Shown here in pieces: positions 36,577 to 45,114 of a stretch of 64,000 bases of DNA. Positions within the stretch are counted from its first letter, which is position 1, and each line of letters begins with the position of its first letter. The notes below the pieces were generated by a model. It saw only the letters and a program-made list of their open reading frames with translations. It ran no database searches and had not been told where the DNA came from. This stretch comes from Faecalicatena orotica. GTDB taxonomy: Bacteria; Bacillota; Clostridia; Lachnospirales; Lachnospiraceae. Made by a program: the position numbers and the translations under genes. The stretch covers positions 99,398 through 163,397 of the forward strand of contig NZ_QGDL01000015.1 in the NCBI RefSeq assembly GCF_003149245.1, read 5' to 3'.

Positions 36577-37908
36577 ATGGCAGAGGTAATTCAGGAGCAG
36601 ATATCTTTATATGATAAGCTTCAAATTCTTAGTGATGCGGCAAAGTATGATGTGGCATGTACGTCCAGCGGGGTTGACAGGCAGGGGGACGGCACGGGAA
36701 TGGGGAATTGTTCCAAGGCAGGGATCTGCCACAGTTTTTCATCGGATGGGAGATGTATTTCTCTCTTAAAGATATTATTTACAAATGAATGTATCTTTGA
36801 TTGTAAGTACTGTGTAAACCGTTCTTCGAATGATGTTGTGCGTACTTCATTTACGCCGGATGAGATCTGCACGCTTACGATGGAGTTTTACAGGAGGAAT
36901 TATATAGAAGGACTGTTTTTGAGTTCGGGTGTTCTGAAAAGTCCCAATTATACAATGGAGCTGATCTATGCGGCGCTGTATAAGCTGCGTCATGAATGTA
37001 ATTTCCAAGGGTATATCCATGTCAAGGCGATTCCGGGGGCAGATCAGGAGCTTGTTAAGAGAGTGGGATTTCTGGCGGACAGAATGAGCGTGAATCTGGA
37101 ACTCCCCACGGCGGAAAGCCTTAAGCTTCTGGCACCCCATAAGACGAGAAAGAATATACTTGCGCCCATGAGGCTTGTCCAGCAGAAGATGCAGGATAAC
37201 CGGCAGGAGATCGTACTATACAGGAATGCACCCCGATTCGTACCGGCGGGGCAGAGTACACAGATGATTATTGGGGCAACCCCGGAGTCAGATTACCAGA
37301 TTCTGAATGTGGCAGAGGCCCTGTACAAAAAGTTCGAACTAAAAAGGGTATTTTATTCTGCTTTTGTTGCGGTAAATGAGGACTCGGCCCTTCCGGCAAA
37401 GACAGGGGAAGGACCTCCGCTGCTTCGGGAACACAGGCTCTATCAGGCAGACTGGCTGCTTCGGTATTACCGGTTTGAGGCAAAGGAACTTCTGGACGAA
37501 AATAATCCTAATTTTAATATTTTCCTTGATCCGAAGTGCGACTGGGCCCTGAAGCATCTGGAGTATTTTCCCGTTGAGGTGAACAAGGCTGATTATAATA
37601 CCCTCCTGCGTGTGCCCGGGATCGGGTACAAATCCGCCTCAAGAATTGTTAAAGCGAGAAAGATGGGGACACTGCAGTTTGAGGATCTCAAAAAAATGGG
37701 GGTCGTGCTGAAGCGGGCACTCTATTTCCTGACATGCAGTGGAAAGATGATGTACAGGACAAAAATTGAGGAAGATTACATCTTGAGAAATCTTTTGAAC
37801 ACGAAAGAAAAGCTTCCTGATTCCGTGACAGGAATGACATTTAAACAGCTGTCGCTTTTTGACGATGTGAATTTCAGAGAGGCTCAGATTCAGACAATAG
37901 TGGGGTGA
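36577..37908 (+). CDS. Putative DNA modification/repair radical SAM protein (TIGR03916-like)
   Basis: This 443-residue radical SAM enzyme carries the cluster motif in NECIFDCKYCVNR near residue 70 (CxxxCxxC). Near 345-365 is a helix-hairpin-helix DNA-binding motif, RVPGIGYKSASRIVKAR. Near the C-terminus QLSLFD (424-429) matches the clamp-binding motif at the end of PolC in this window. The family is always next to a TIGR03915 partner and is thought to repair or modify DNA; chemistry is unproven. ATG 36577 has AAAGGAG 9 bases upstream. Two LexA boxes precede it, so it is SOS-induced. Confidence 0.9.
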   Translation: MAEVIQEQISLYDKLQILSDAAKYDVACTSSGVDRQGDGTGMGNCSKAGICHSFSSDGRCISLLKILFTNECIFDCKYCVNRSSNDVVRTSFTPDEICTLTMEFYRRNYIEGLFLSSGVLKSPNYTMELIYAALYKLRHECNFQGYIHVKAIPGADQELVKRVGFLADRMSVNLELPTAESLKLLAPHKTRKNILAPMRLVQQKMQDNRQEIVLYRNAPRFVPAGQSTQMIIGATPESDYQILNVAEALYKKFELKRVFYSAFVAVNEDSALPAKTGEGPPLLREHRLYQADWLLRYYRFEAKELLDENNPNFNIFLDPKCDWALKHLEYFPVEVNKADYNTLLRVPGIGYKSASRIVKARKMGTLQFEDLKKMGVVLKRALYFLTCSGKMMYRTKIEEDYILRNLLNTKEKLPDSVTGMTFKQLSLFDDVNFREAQIQTIVG

Positions 37909-37917
37909 AAGACAGAA

Positions 37918-38688
37918 ATGGTATGTACAAAACAGGTTTATATATGTCATGATACGATTACTGGTATCTTTTCGGCTATCTATGATGCATGGAAAGAAAG
38001 CAGGGATACGGAGGCCGGAATTGCACTTAGAGGCTGTTTGATGCCACAGTTGTTTTGTGAATACAGAGAGGTAGATGAAAAAGAACAAAAATCAATAGCC
38101 GTTGAGCGGTTGATAAAGAACAATCTTGGGTATAATGCTTACTGGGACCTTTATCACGCACTGCTCTCCGATGGCCCGGAGAAGGCAGATGCGGTCTATC
38201 AGACGATCCTTGCGGCCAGAAAGGTTAAGGACAGCAGGAAGATTATGGAGCATCTGAGCAATCCCCATGTGGCAAAGGTCTTTGAACTGAGCAGGAAGGT
38301 TGCAAATGAAGCACATCTTTTTACAGAGTTCATCCGCTTCAGGGAACTGGATAATGGAGTACTGCTCTCTGAGATCACACCAAAAGGCAGGGTGCTCACC
38401 TGTATAGCCGATCATTTTACGAATCGCTTCCCGTTGGAAAACTGGATGGTTTACGATAAGACCCATAAGGTGTTTCTTGTTCATAAAGCAGGGATGAACT
38501 GGATACTCGTAGAGGGGGAAGAACTGGATCAGACTGAGGCTGAAAAGGTATCCACGGCTGAATTGGAATATGAGAGATTATGGAAAGGATTCTGCAAATC
38601 GATTGCCATAAAAGAGAGGGAAAATCTGGCCTGCCAGAGAAATCACCTTCCCATTCATTTCCGGCAGGATATGACAGAATTCCGCTAA
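37918..38688 (+). CDS. TIGR03915-family (DUF4130) DNA-repair partner protein
   Basis: This 256-residue protein belongs to the family encoded beside TIGR03916 radical SAM proteins; in some bacteria it is fused to a uracil-DNA-glycosylase-like domain. Visible features are YICHDTITGIFSAIYDAW near the start, HLFTEFIRFRELDNGVLLSEI near 135 and a C-terminal HLPIHFRQDMTEF. No catalytic motif is obvious. It begins 9 bases after the radical SAM gene and shares its SOS control, so the two probably work together. The individual function is unknown. Confidence 0.88.
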   Translation: MVCTKQVYICHDTITGIFSAIYDAWKESRDTEAGIALRGCLMPQLFCEYREVDEKEQKSIAVERLIKNNLGYNAYWDLYHALLSDGPEKADAVYQTILAARKVKDSRKIMEHLSNPHVAKVFELSRKVANEAHLFTEFIRFRELDNGVLLSEITPKGRVLTCIADHFTNRFPLENWMVYDKTHKVFLVHKAGMNWILVEGEELDQTEAEKVSTAELEYERLWKGFCKSIAIKERENLACQRNHLPIHFRQDMTEFR

Positions 38689-38744
38689 ATTGTAAAAGCT
38701 TTTCATTAAAACAGGAAATCACTGCATTCACGCAAAAAGTATTG

Positions 38745-38750
38745 TATAAT
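38745..38750 (+). promoter_or_regulatory. -10 box ahead of nfeD
   Basis: TATAAT in the extended context TATTGTATAATAGGG at 38745-38750, about 85 bases before the NfeD start. I see no convincing -35 at the right distance. Confidence 0.5.
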
Positions 38751-38834
38751 AGGGTTAGCTGGATTAACATATAACTATCATCAGGAGGAGGTTATAAGCC
38801 GGATGAAATACGAAATTTGAGAGAAGGGAGACGT

Positions 38835-39278
38835 ATGGAGAAAGAAGCATTTGTATGGCTTGGACTGTTGATTGTTTTTCTGGTTATCGAAATTATTACA
38901 GTCGGGCTGACATCTGTCTGGCTTGCCGGGGGCGCTCTGGCTGCGTTACTTTTAAATATTGCAGGATTGAATTTAATATGGCAGGTAGGCGCTTTCTTCG
39001 CAGTCTCATTTTTACTATTGTTTTTTACCCGTCCTTTCGCGGTAAAATACATAAACGCCCATCATGAGAAAACCAATTATGAGGGCGTGATAGGTAAAAT
39101 AGTGAGAATTACGGAGACGGTAGATAATCTGGCCCAGACGGGTACGGCGGTTGTTAACGGCCTCGAATGGACTGCGAGAGCAGAAAAGGACGGCGAAGTG
39201 CTCGAACCGGGGACACTGGCAAAAGTAGTCAGTATATCTGGTGTAAAGCTGATTGTAAAGAAATATGAGGAGGATTAG
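38835..39278 (+). CDS. NfeD-family membrane protein
   Basis: This 147-residue protein has two to three N-terminal membrane helices (residues about 5-70) followed by a small OB-fold NfeD domain beginning EGVIGKIVRITE near 82 and ending GTLAKVVSISGVKLIVKKY. NfeD proteins are partners of SPFH/stomatin proteins in membrane microdomains. The SPFH gene begins 3 bases after its stop, confirming that pairing. ATG 38835 is preferred, with GAAGGGAG upstream; an earlier in-frame TTG at 38817 is possible. Confidence 0.9.
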   Translation: MEKEAFVWLGLLIVFLVIEIITVGLTSVWLAGGALAALLLNIAGLNLIWQVGAFFAVSFLLLFFTRPFAVKYINAHHEKTNYEGVIGKIVRITETVDNLAQTGTAVVNGLEWTARAEKDGEVLEPGTLAKVVSISGVKLIVKKYEED

Positions 39279-39281
39279 AAT

Positions 39282-40217
39282 ATGGGACTTTGGATTGGGA
39301 TTGCTATTTTGGTCATTTTACTTATCATTATTGTGGCGAATGTCAGAATCGTACCGCAGGCACATGCATTTATACTGGAACGTCTCGGCGGCTATAAGGA
39401 GACATGGAGTGTGGGGCTGCATTTTAAGATTCCGATCCTTGACAGGGTTGCAAAGAAGGTATCTTTAAAGGAACAGGTAGTGGACTTTGAACCGCAGGCT
39501 GTTATTACAAAGGATAACGTAACCATGCAGATTGATACGGTTGTATTCTTCCAGATTACAGATCCGAAGCAGTATGCATATGGTGTGGAGAGTCCGATAG
39601 CGGCTATTGAGAACCTGACAGCAACAACACTTCGTAATATCATTGGTGATCTGGAACTGGATGAGACACTGACATCCAGAGAGACGATCAACTCTCAGAT
39701 GAGAACGTCTCTTGATATTGCGACTGACCCGTGGGGAATTAAAGTAAACAGAGTGGAACTGAAGAATATCATGCCTCCGAAAGCAATTCAGGATGCGATG
39801 GAGAAACAGATGAAGGCAGAACGTGAACGAAGAGAATCCATTCTGAGGGCCGAGGGTGAAAAGAAATCTACGATTCTTGTTGCCGAAGGTGAGAAAGAAT
39901 CCGTTATTCTGGAAGCGGAGGCATCCAAACAGGCGGCGATCCTTAAGGCAGAGGCCGAAAAGCAGAAGAGGATCAAAGAGGCAGAAGGCCAGGCCGAAGC
40001 GATCAGGTCCGTGCAGAAGGCTACGGCAGAAGGTATTGAATATATCAAGGCAGCTGGCGCAGATAATGCAGTGCTGACAATCAAGAGCCTGGAAGCATTT
40101 GCCAAGGCGGCAGACGGCAAGGCGACGAAGATTATTATTCCTTCAGAACTGCAGGGAATCGCAGGACTGACTAAGACAATCGCTGAAGTCGCGAAGTTTG
40201 AAGAGACTGAAAAGTAA
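39282..40217 (+). CDS. SPFH/band 7 (stomatin-like) membrane protein
   Basis: This 311-residue membrane-organising protein of the stomatin/QmcA group has an N-terminal helix (residues 2-20) and a band 7 domain through about 165 (VRIVPQAHAFILERLGGYK, KISL-like core, VDTVVFFQITDPKQYAYG). A long alanine/glutamate-rich coiled coil near 170-260 forms oligomers, and a short tail follows. It is the partner of the NfeD protein upstream. A GC-rich hairpin follows the gene. Confidence 0.93.
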   Translation: MGLWIGIAILVILLIIIVANVRIVPQAHAFILERLGGYKETWSVGLHFKIPILDRVAKKVSLKEQVVDFEPQAVITKDNVTMQIDTVVFFQITDPKQYAYGVESPIAAIENLTATTLRNIIGDLELDETLTSRETINSQMRTSLDIATDPWGIKVNRVELKNIMPPKAIQDAMEKQMKAERERRESILRAEGEKKSTILVAEGEKESVILEAEASKQAAILKAEAEKQKRIKEAEGQAEAIRSVQKATAEGIEYIKAAGADNAVLTIKSLEAFAKAADGKATKIIIPSELQGIAGLTKTIAEVAKFEETEK

Positions 40218-40243
40218 GATCAGCAGTGATATATTTTTTGAGA

Positions 40244-40273
40244 TACGCCCCGGAGAGAACAAGCCGGGGCGTA
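40244..40273 (+). terminator. Terminator after the SPFH gene
   Basis: TACGCCCCGG (40244-40253) pairs with CCGGGGCGTA (40264-40273) around a 10-base loop, followed by CTCTTTAC. Confidence 0.7.
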
Positions 40274-40301
40274 CTCTTTACAGAGGACAGGGAGTAGGGA
40301 T

Positions 40302-41024
40302 ATGGCAAGAATACTTATATTAGAGGATGATGGACCAAGCAGGAAAGCACTGGTATCCATGATCGGCAGAATTGGTGCTGAAATTAAGGCGGATGAAGCT
40401 GCAGACCTGGGGGAAGCAAGGAATCTGCTTACGGGCGGTGGTTCCTATGACTTATTTCTGCTTGATGTAAATCTGGACAGCAAAGACAGCAGTGATGCCT
40501 CAGGCCTTACGTTTGCCGGTGAGGTGCGGGATATTATGAAGTATGAATTGACGCCTATAGTGATGCTGACCTCGGTTGCGTCTCTGGAAATCGAAGCATA
40601 CCGCCGGATTCACTGTTACCAGTATATTCTGAAACCCTACGAGGAGGAAGAAGTACAGCGGATTGTAAAAAGGGTGCTCACACATGCCCGCCCTGCCGAA
40701 AAGCCGTTTGTGATTGTAAAAAAGGATGGAATTAATTATAAGATCCTATGTGAAGACATAATTTTTTGTAAGGCAATCCCGCGGGGAGTGTGCATTTATT
40801 TGAAAAATGAGCAGATGGACGTCCCGTATCTTTCCATCCGCCAGCTGCTGGAAAAGCTTCAGGGGCAGGATTTTGTCCAGTGTCACAGAATGTTTGTTGT
40901 CAACAAGAAGTATGTAAAATACTATGATCTGGTAAATCAGATGATACAGGTAGAGAAGTACCCCGATGAGATCGATATAGGGGTTACCTATAAGGCGGAG
41001 GTCAGGAGGCTGTTGAATGAATAA
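40302..41024 (+). CDS. LytTR-family response regulator
   Basis: This 240-residue two-component regulator has an N-terminal receiver (ARILILEDDGPSR, with phospho-Asp in LFLLDVNLDS near residue 53 and a lysine in YILKPYEEEE near 106). Its C-terminal LytTR DNA-binding domain starts near 130 (PFVIVKKDGINYKILCEDIIFCKA) and contains CHRMFVVNKKYV. AgrA-type regulators like this control quorum sensing, virulence or bacteriocins. The kinase gene overlaps its end by 8 bases. No agrB/agrD or peptide genes are visible nearby. Confidence 0.92.
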   Translation: MARILILEDDGPSRKALVSMIGRIGAEIKADEAADLGEARNLLTGGGSYDLFLLDVNLDSKDSSDASGLTFAGEVRDIMKYELTPIVMLTSVASLEIEAYRRIHCYQYILKPYEEEEVQRIVKRVLTHARPAEKPFVIVKKDGINYKILCEDIIFCKAIPRGVCIYLKNEQMDVPYLSIRQLLEKLQGQDFVQCHRMFVVNKKYVKYYDLVNQMIQVEKYPDEIDIGVTYKAEVRRLLNE

Positions 41025-41868
41025 AGGGAAAAGGAAGATATTATACCGTGTGTTTTGTTTCCTGTCACTGGCCATAGCAGTATATCTGGTTATTGATTTA
41101 AAAGTGAGCAGGACTTTGGACCTGAAGATGATCATTGTATTCATATTGTTCCTTGTCGTGATCATCTGGGGAACGATCGACTGGAAGCTAAACAATGACA
41201 TCATAAAGGAGCAGACAAAAGAACTGATGATGTACCAGCTGTATATACAGCCATTGGAAGAACTGGTAAAAGAAATCCGCGCGAAACAGCACGAATTTGA
41301 TAATCACCTGAATGCCATTCTGAACATGCATCTGACCGTGGGGACATATGACGAGCTTGTAAAGGAACAGTCCGAGTATATAAAACAGATATGCAGGGAC
41401 GGCGGCAACCAGTATCTGCCTCTGCTCAGGATCAGTGATAAAGTGCTGGCTGGTTTCTTGTATAGTAAGATCGTGAGCTCAAATGAAAACATAGACACAC
41501 AGATTGAAGTCCGCAGCAAAGAGATTATATCCAGAGTTTCTGAGCACAGACTGATTGAAATCGTAGGCGTTCTGGTCGATAATGCATATGAAGCATGCAG
41601 CAGTGAGGGCGGAAAAGTGAGGATGTTACTGGACTCCAGACAGGACCACCTTTTTTTCCAGATTTTGAATCAGCATGAGAAGGTATCTTTTGAGACAATC
41701 GGGCATTTCTTCGAGAACGGCTATTCGACAAAGAGTAAAAGAAAAGGAGAGCGTGGACTCGGGCTTTACCGTGCAAAGATGATAGCTGAGAAGGCAGGCG
41801 GGGAGATCATGGTCGGCCAGGAGGAAATCGGGGGAGAGAACTATATCCAGTTTACCGTGGTGATCTAG
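41017..41868 (+). CDS. GHKL sensor histidine kinase (AgrC-like)
   Basis: This 283-residue sensor kinase has only two N-terminal membrane helices (residues about 8-24 and 32-52), rather than the five to six of AgrC. The phospho-histidine region is RAKQHEFDNHLNAIL near 90. The ATPase has VLVDNAYEACSSEGG near 188 (N-box) and GERGLGLYRAKMIAEKAGG near 246 (G-box). It partners the LytTR regulator upstream. The short sensor suggests detection of membrane or intracellular signals. Confidence 0.92.
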   Translation: MNKGKRKILYRVFCFLSLAIAVYLVIDLKVSRTLDLKMIIVFILFLVVIIWGTIDWKLNNDIIKEQTKELMMYQLYIQPLEELVKEIRAKQHEFDNHLNAILNMHLTVGTYDELVKEQSEYIKQICRDGGNQYLPLLRISDKVLAGFLYSKIVSSNENIDTQIEVRSKEIISRVSEHRLIEIVGVLVDNAYEACSSEGGKVRMLLDSRQDHLFFQILNQHEKVSFETIGHFFENGYSTKSKRKGERGLGLYRAKMIAEKAGGEIMVGQEEIGGENYIQFTVVI

Positions 41869-41890
41869 TAGTGGTGATCTAGTCTTCCAT
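41862..41890 (+). repeat. Tandem duplication of GTGGTGATCTAGT at the kinase stop
   Basis: The 13-base unit GTGGTGATCTAGT occurs twice, 15 bases apart, with the first copy holding the kinase stop codon. It looks like a recent slip duplication and has no evident function. Confidence 0.6.
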
Positions 41891-41920
41891 GAGAGTAAGG
41901 TTTGTGATACAATAGGAAAC

Positions 41921-44284
41921 ATGGATGAAAAAGAATTGATTAAAATATCTGTCCGGAATCTCGTGGAGTTTATTCTGCGGGAAGGGGACATAGATAACAG
42001 AATATCTGGCGGCATAGAAAAGGATGCCATGCTGCAGGGAAGTAGAATCCATCGCAAGATACAGCGGCGTATGGGTTCTAATTATCGTGCAGAGGTTTCT
42101 TTAAAGATTCAGACTGCATGTGAAGGGTTTGTACTTCAGGTAGAAGGCAGGGCTGACGGAATCATAGAAGAGGAAGCGGGGACCACCATTGATGAGATCA
42201 AAGGGGTGTTGAAGGAACTGGCCCATATAGAGGCACCCTCGAATGTACATCTGGCCCAGGCGAAGTGTTACGCATACATATATGCGAAGCAGGAGAATCT
42301 GGAGAGGATCAGCGTCCAGATGACTTACTGCCATATGGAGACGGAGGAATTAAAGCAGTTTAAGCAGGAATTTCTATTTACAGACTTGGAAGAATGGTTT
42401 CAGGAACTGGTCCGGAGATATGAGAAATGGGCAAAGTTCCAGATTGAGTGGAAAGCGAAGAGGAATGCGTCTATCAGGGATGTGGAATTTCCATTTGAAT
42501 ATAGGGAAGGACAGCGAAATCTCGTAACATCGGTCTACCGTACGATACTCAGAAAGAAAAAGCTGTTCATACAGGCACCGACAGGTGTTGGAAAGACGAT
42601 GGCAACCGTATTTCCGGCCGTGAAGGCGGTCGGAGAGGGGCTGGGAGAACGTATTTTTTACCTGACGGCAAAGACAATTACAAGGACCGTCGCCGAACAG
42701 GCTTTCCAGACACTGAAAAAGCAGGATCTGAGTTTTAAAGTGATTACACTGACCGCAAAAGAGAAGATTTGTTTTTGCGAGGAAGCGGTATGCAACCCGG
42801 ATAACTGTCCATATGCCAAGGGACACTATGACAGAGTAAACGATGCAGTATTTGATATGATTGTCAATTCGGATGAAATGAGCAGGGAAGAACTGGAACG
42901 GCAGGCGGAGAAACACAAGGTCTGCCCGTTTGAGATGGCACTGGACGTATCATTATGGGCCGATGCCATTATCTGTGACTATAATTACGTCTTTGACCCG
43001 AATGCACATTTAAAACGCTTCTTTTCGGAGGGGAACAAAGGAGAATATCTTTTCCTGATTGATGAGGCGCATAATCTGGTGGAGAGGGGCCGCGAGATGT
43101 ACAGCGCCGTTCTCTATAAAGAGGAAGTACTGGAAATGAAGAAGCTGGTAAAGTCTGAAGATCCGGGCCTTGCAAAACGTCTGGAGGAATGTAATAAGCA
43201 GCTCCTTATGCTGAAGCGCGAATGCGAGAATTACCAAGTGCTGGACAGCGTATCACATATTGCTGTTAAACTGATGAATATCATGTCAGCACTCGAGGAG
43301 TATCTGGAGATCGTACAGAATGAGGAGAAGAGGGAGCAGACACTTGACTTTTATTTTCAAGTACGGGATTTTCTGAACATTCATGATATTATGGATGAAA
43401 ATTATGTGATATATACGGAACTGGAGAGGGACGGGCGGTTTAAACTAAAATTACTCTGTGTCAATCCAGCCGTTAATCTTCAGACTTATCTCGAACAGGG
43501 GAACAGTACGGTCTTTTTCTCGGCAACGCTTCTCCCGATTCATTATTATAAGAAGCTGCTCAGTGTGGAGAAGGACGATTATGCGATCTATGCAGAATCC
43601 ACATTCCCAAAAGAAAACCGTCTGCTGCTGCTCGGAACGGACGTCAGCACAAAATATACGATGCGTTCGGCGTCTATGTATGATAAGTTCGCACAATACA
43701 TTCTGAAGGTGGTGGAAGCAAAAAGGGGCAACTATTTGATCTTCTTTCCGTCATACCGGTTTATGGCGGATGTATATGAGTGTTTCCAGAACGAAATACA
43801 GGGAAGGACAGATATAGAATGTATTCTCCAGTCACAGTTTATGGATGAATCTGCGAGGGAGGTTTTTCTGGAGACTTTTGAGGAGGAGAGGACGACCAGT
43901 CTGGCCGGTTTTTGTGTTATGGGTGGGATTTTTTCTGAGGGAATCGATCTTACGGAGGACAGGCTGATCGGGGCGGTTATCATTGGGACCGGGCTGCCGC
44001 AGGTGTGCAATGACCGTGAGATTCTGAGACAATACTTTGACAGCAGGGATATGAGGGGATTCGATTATGCCTATCTGTATCCAGGGATGAACAAGGTACT
44101 GCAGTCGGCAGGAAGAGTGATCCGTACAGAGGAAGACCAGGGGGTCATCGTCCTGCTTGATGAGCGCTTCATGGGAAGGCAGTACAGAGAAATTTTTCCA
44201 AGGGAGTGGGAAGGGTACCAGACATGCAGACTGGAGAATTTGAATGCCCATATGGAAAAATTCTGGGAGAAAATCAAAAATTGA
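41921..44284 (+). CDS. PD-(D/E)XK nuclease and DinG/XPD-type helicase fusion
   Basis: This 787-residue protein combines an N-terminal nuclease-like domain with GRADGII near 76 and TIDEIKG near 90, the Asp and Glu-x-Lys of a PD-(D/E)XK fold, with a superfamily 2 iron-sulfur helicase. Helicase motifs are QAPTGVGKT near 219, four cysteines (CFCEEAVCNPDNC near 285-297), DEAH in LIDEAHNL near 380, and SAGRVIR near 728. It is related to DinG/XPD helicases and probably unwinds and trims damaged DNA. Upstream is a weak TTCCAT-17-TACAAT promoter. No LexA box was seen. Confidence 0.88.
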   Translation: MDEKELIKISVRNLVEFILREGDIDNRISGGIEKDAMLQGSRIHRKIQRRMGSNYRAEVSLKIQTACEGFVLQVEGRADGIIEEEAGTTIDEIKGVLKELAHIEAPSNVHLAQAKCYAYIYAKQENLERISVQMTYCHMETEELKQFKQEFLFTDLEEWFQELVRRYEKWAKFQIEWKAKRNASIRDVEFPFEYREGQRNLVTSVYRTILRKKKLFIQAPTGVGKTMATVFPAVKAVGEGLGERIFYLTAKTITRTVAEQAFQTLKKQDLSFKVITLTAKEKICFCEEAVCNPDNCPYAKGHYDRVNDAVFDMIVNSDEMSREELERQAEKHKVCPFEMALDVSLWADAIICDYNYVFDPNAHLKRFFSEGNKGEYLFLIDEAHNLVERGREMYSAVLYKEEVLEMKKLVKSEDPGLAKRLEECNKQLLMLKRECENYQVLDSVSHIAVKLMNIMSALEEYLEIVQNEEKREQTLDFYFQVRDFLNIHDIMDENYVIYTELERDGRFKLKLLCVNPAVNLQTYLEQGNSTVFFSATLLPIHYYKKLLSVEKDDYAIYAESTFPKENRLLLLGTDVSTKYTMRSASMYDKFAQYILKVVEAKRGNYLIFFPSYRFMADVYECFQNEIQGRTDIECILQSQFMDESAREVFLETFEEERTTSLAGFCVMGGIFSEGIDLTEDRLIGAVIIGTGLPQVCNDREILRQYFDSRDMRGFDYAYLYPGMNKVLQSAGRVIRTEEDQGVIVLLDERFMGRQYREIFPREWEGYQTCRLENLNAHMEKFWEKIKN

Positions 44285-44303
44285 TGTTTCTTCTGGTAAA
44301 GTA

Positions 44304-44334
44304 TTGACATTCAAGCCGCTTGATAGTTTTAAAT
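44304..44334 (+). promoter_or_regulatory. Possible MerR-type promoter with 19-base spacer
   Basis: TTGACA at 44304-44309 and TTAAAT at 44329-44334 are 19 bases apart, the long spacing typical of promoters twisted into alignment by MerR proteins. A TTTTAA at 17-base spacing is an alternative reading. Confidence 0.5.
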
Positions 44335-44353
44335 GTTAGTAAAGGAGGAGGCC

Positions 44354-45019
44354 ATGAACATCAAAGAAGTAGAAAAAGAAGTGGGAATCCGAAAGGCTAA
44401 CATCCGCTATTATGAAGAGCAGGGGTTGGTTACCCCAATGAGAAATGCAGAGAATAATTACCGGGACTATTCAGAGGAAGATGTCATATGTCTGAAAAAA
44501 ATAAAAGTGCTCCGCCTGCTGGGTATTTCTGTCGCGGAGATTAAAGCGGTCCAGAACCGGGATACTGCTCTTAATACTGTGGTACAAAGCAGAATATCTG
44601 AGATTGAAAAAGAAGTGGAACAGCTGGGTGAATTAGAAGAAATGTGCAGGATGTTTCTGGCGCACGACCAGACATATGATACACTGGATATTTCCCTGCT
44701 CGATACGCGGGAATGCCTTTCGATACAGAAAGGAGCAGTATTTATGAAGATAGACAGATGCAGAAATTATCAGGAAGCACTTAGAAGGTCAGAAGTCATT
44801 ATGACTTGTTTCATATTTCTTGGCCTGATCCCTACGGGGGAAAATGTACAGCGGCTTTTTCATTACAGCCTGCCTGAATGGATCAGGTGGATCGGATTTG
44901 CGGGCGCCTGTGTTACAGGGATTATCAATATCGTTCTGTACAGGAAAATGTACAGCACACAAAAAAATGATTGGGAAAGGGCAGAGGAAAATCTGGCAGC
45001 GAAGGCCAGACGAAGTTAA
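44354..45019 (+). CDS. MerR-family regulator with C-terminal membrane segments
   Basis: This 221-residue protein has an N-terminal MerR winged helix (MNIKEVEKEVGIRKANIRYY) followed by a coiled-coil dimer region to about 125. It then has two hydrophobic segments near 147-168 and 175-200 that look like membrane helices. A membrane-anchored MerR could sense an envelope signal. Its promoter has the long MerR-type spacer, suggesting autoregulation. ATG 44354 has AAGGAGG upstream. It has no MerR metal-binding cysteine pattern. Confidence 0.85.
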   Translation: MNIKEVEKEVGIRKANIRYYEEQGLVTPMRNAENNYRDYSEEDVICLKKIKVLRLLGISVAEIKAVQNRDTALNTVVQSRISEIEKEVEQLGELEEMCRMFLAHDQTYDTLDISLLDTRECLSIQKGAVFMKIDRCRNYQEALRRSEVIMTCFIFLGLIPTGENVQRLFHYSLPEWIRWIGFAGACVTGIINIVLYRKMYSTQKNDWERAEENLAAKARRS

Positions 45020-45030
45020 GTATGCCATAT

Positions 45031-45085
45031 AAGCAGGGGGGCCGCCGCGTCATAAATGATTCATGATGTGGCGGCTTCCCTGCTT
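45031..45085. terminator. Bidirectional terminator between merR and hsp20
   Basis: AAGCAGGG (45031-45038) and CCCTGCTT (45078-45085) enclose a long GC-rich stem with GCCGCC and GGCGGC. It lies between convergent genes. Confidence 0.75.
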
Positions 45086-45114
45086 TAAGTTTCATGGAAA
45101 TCTGTGGAGATTCC

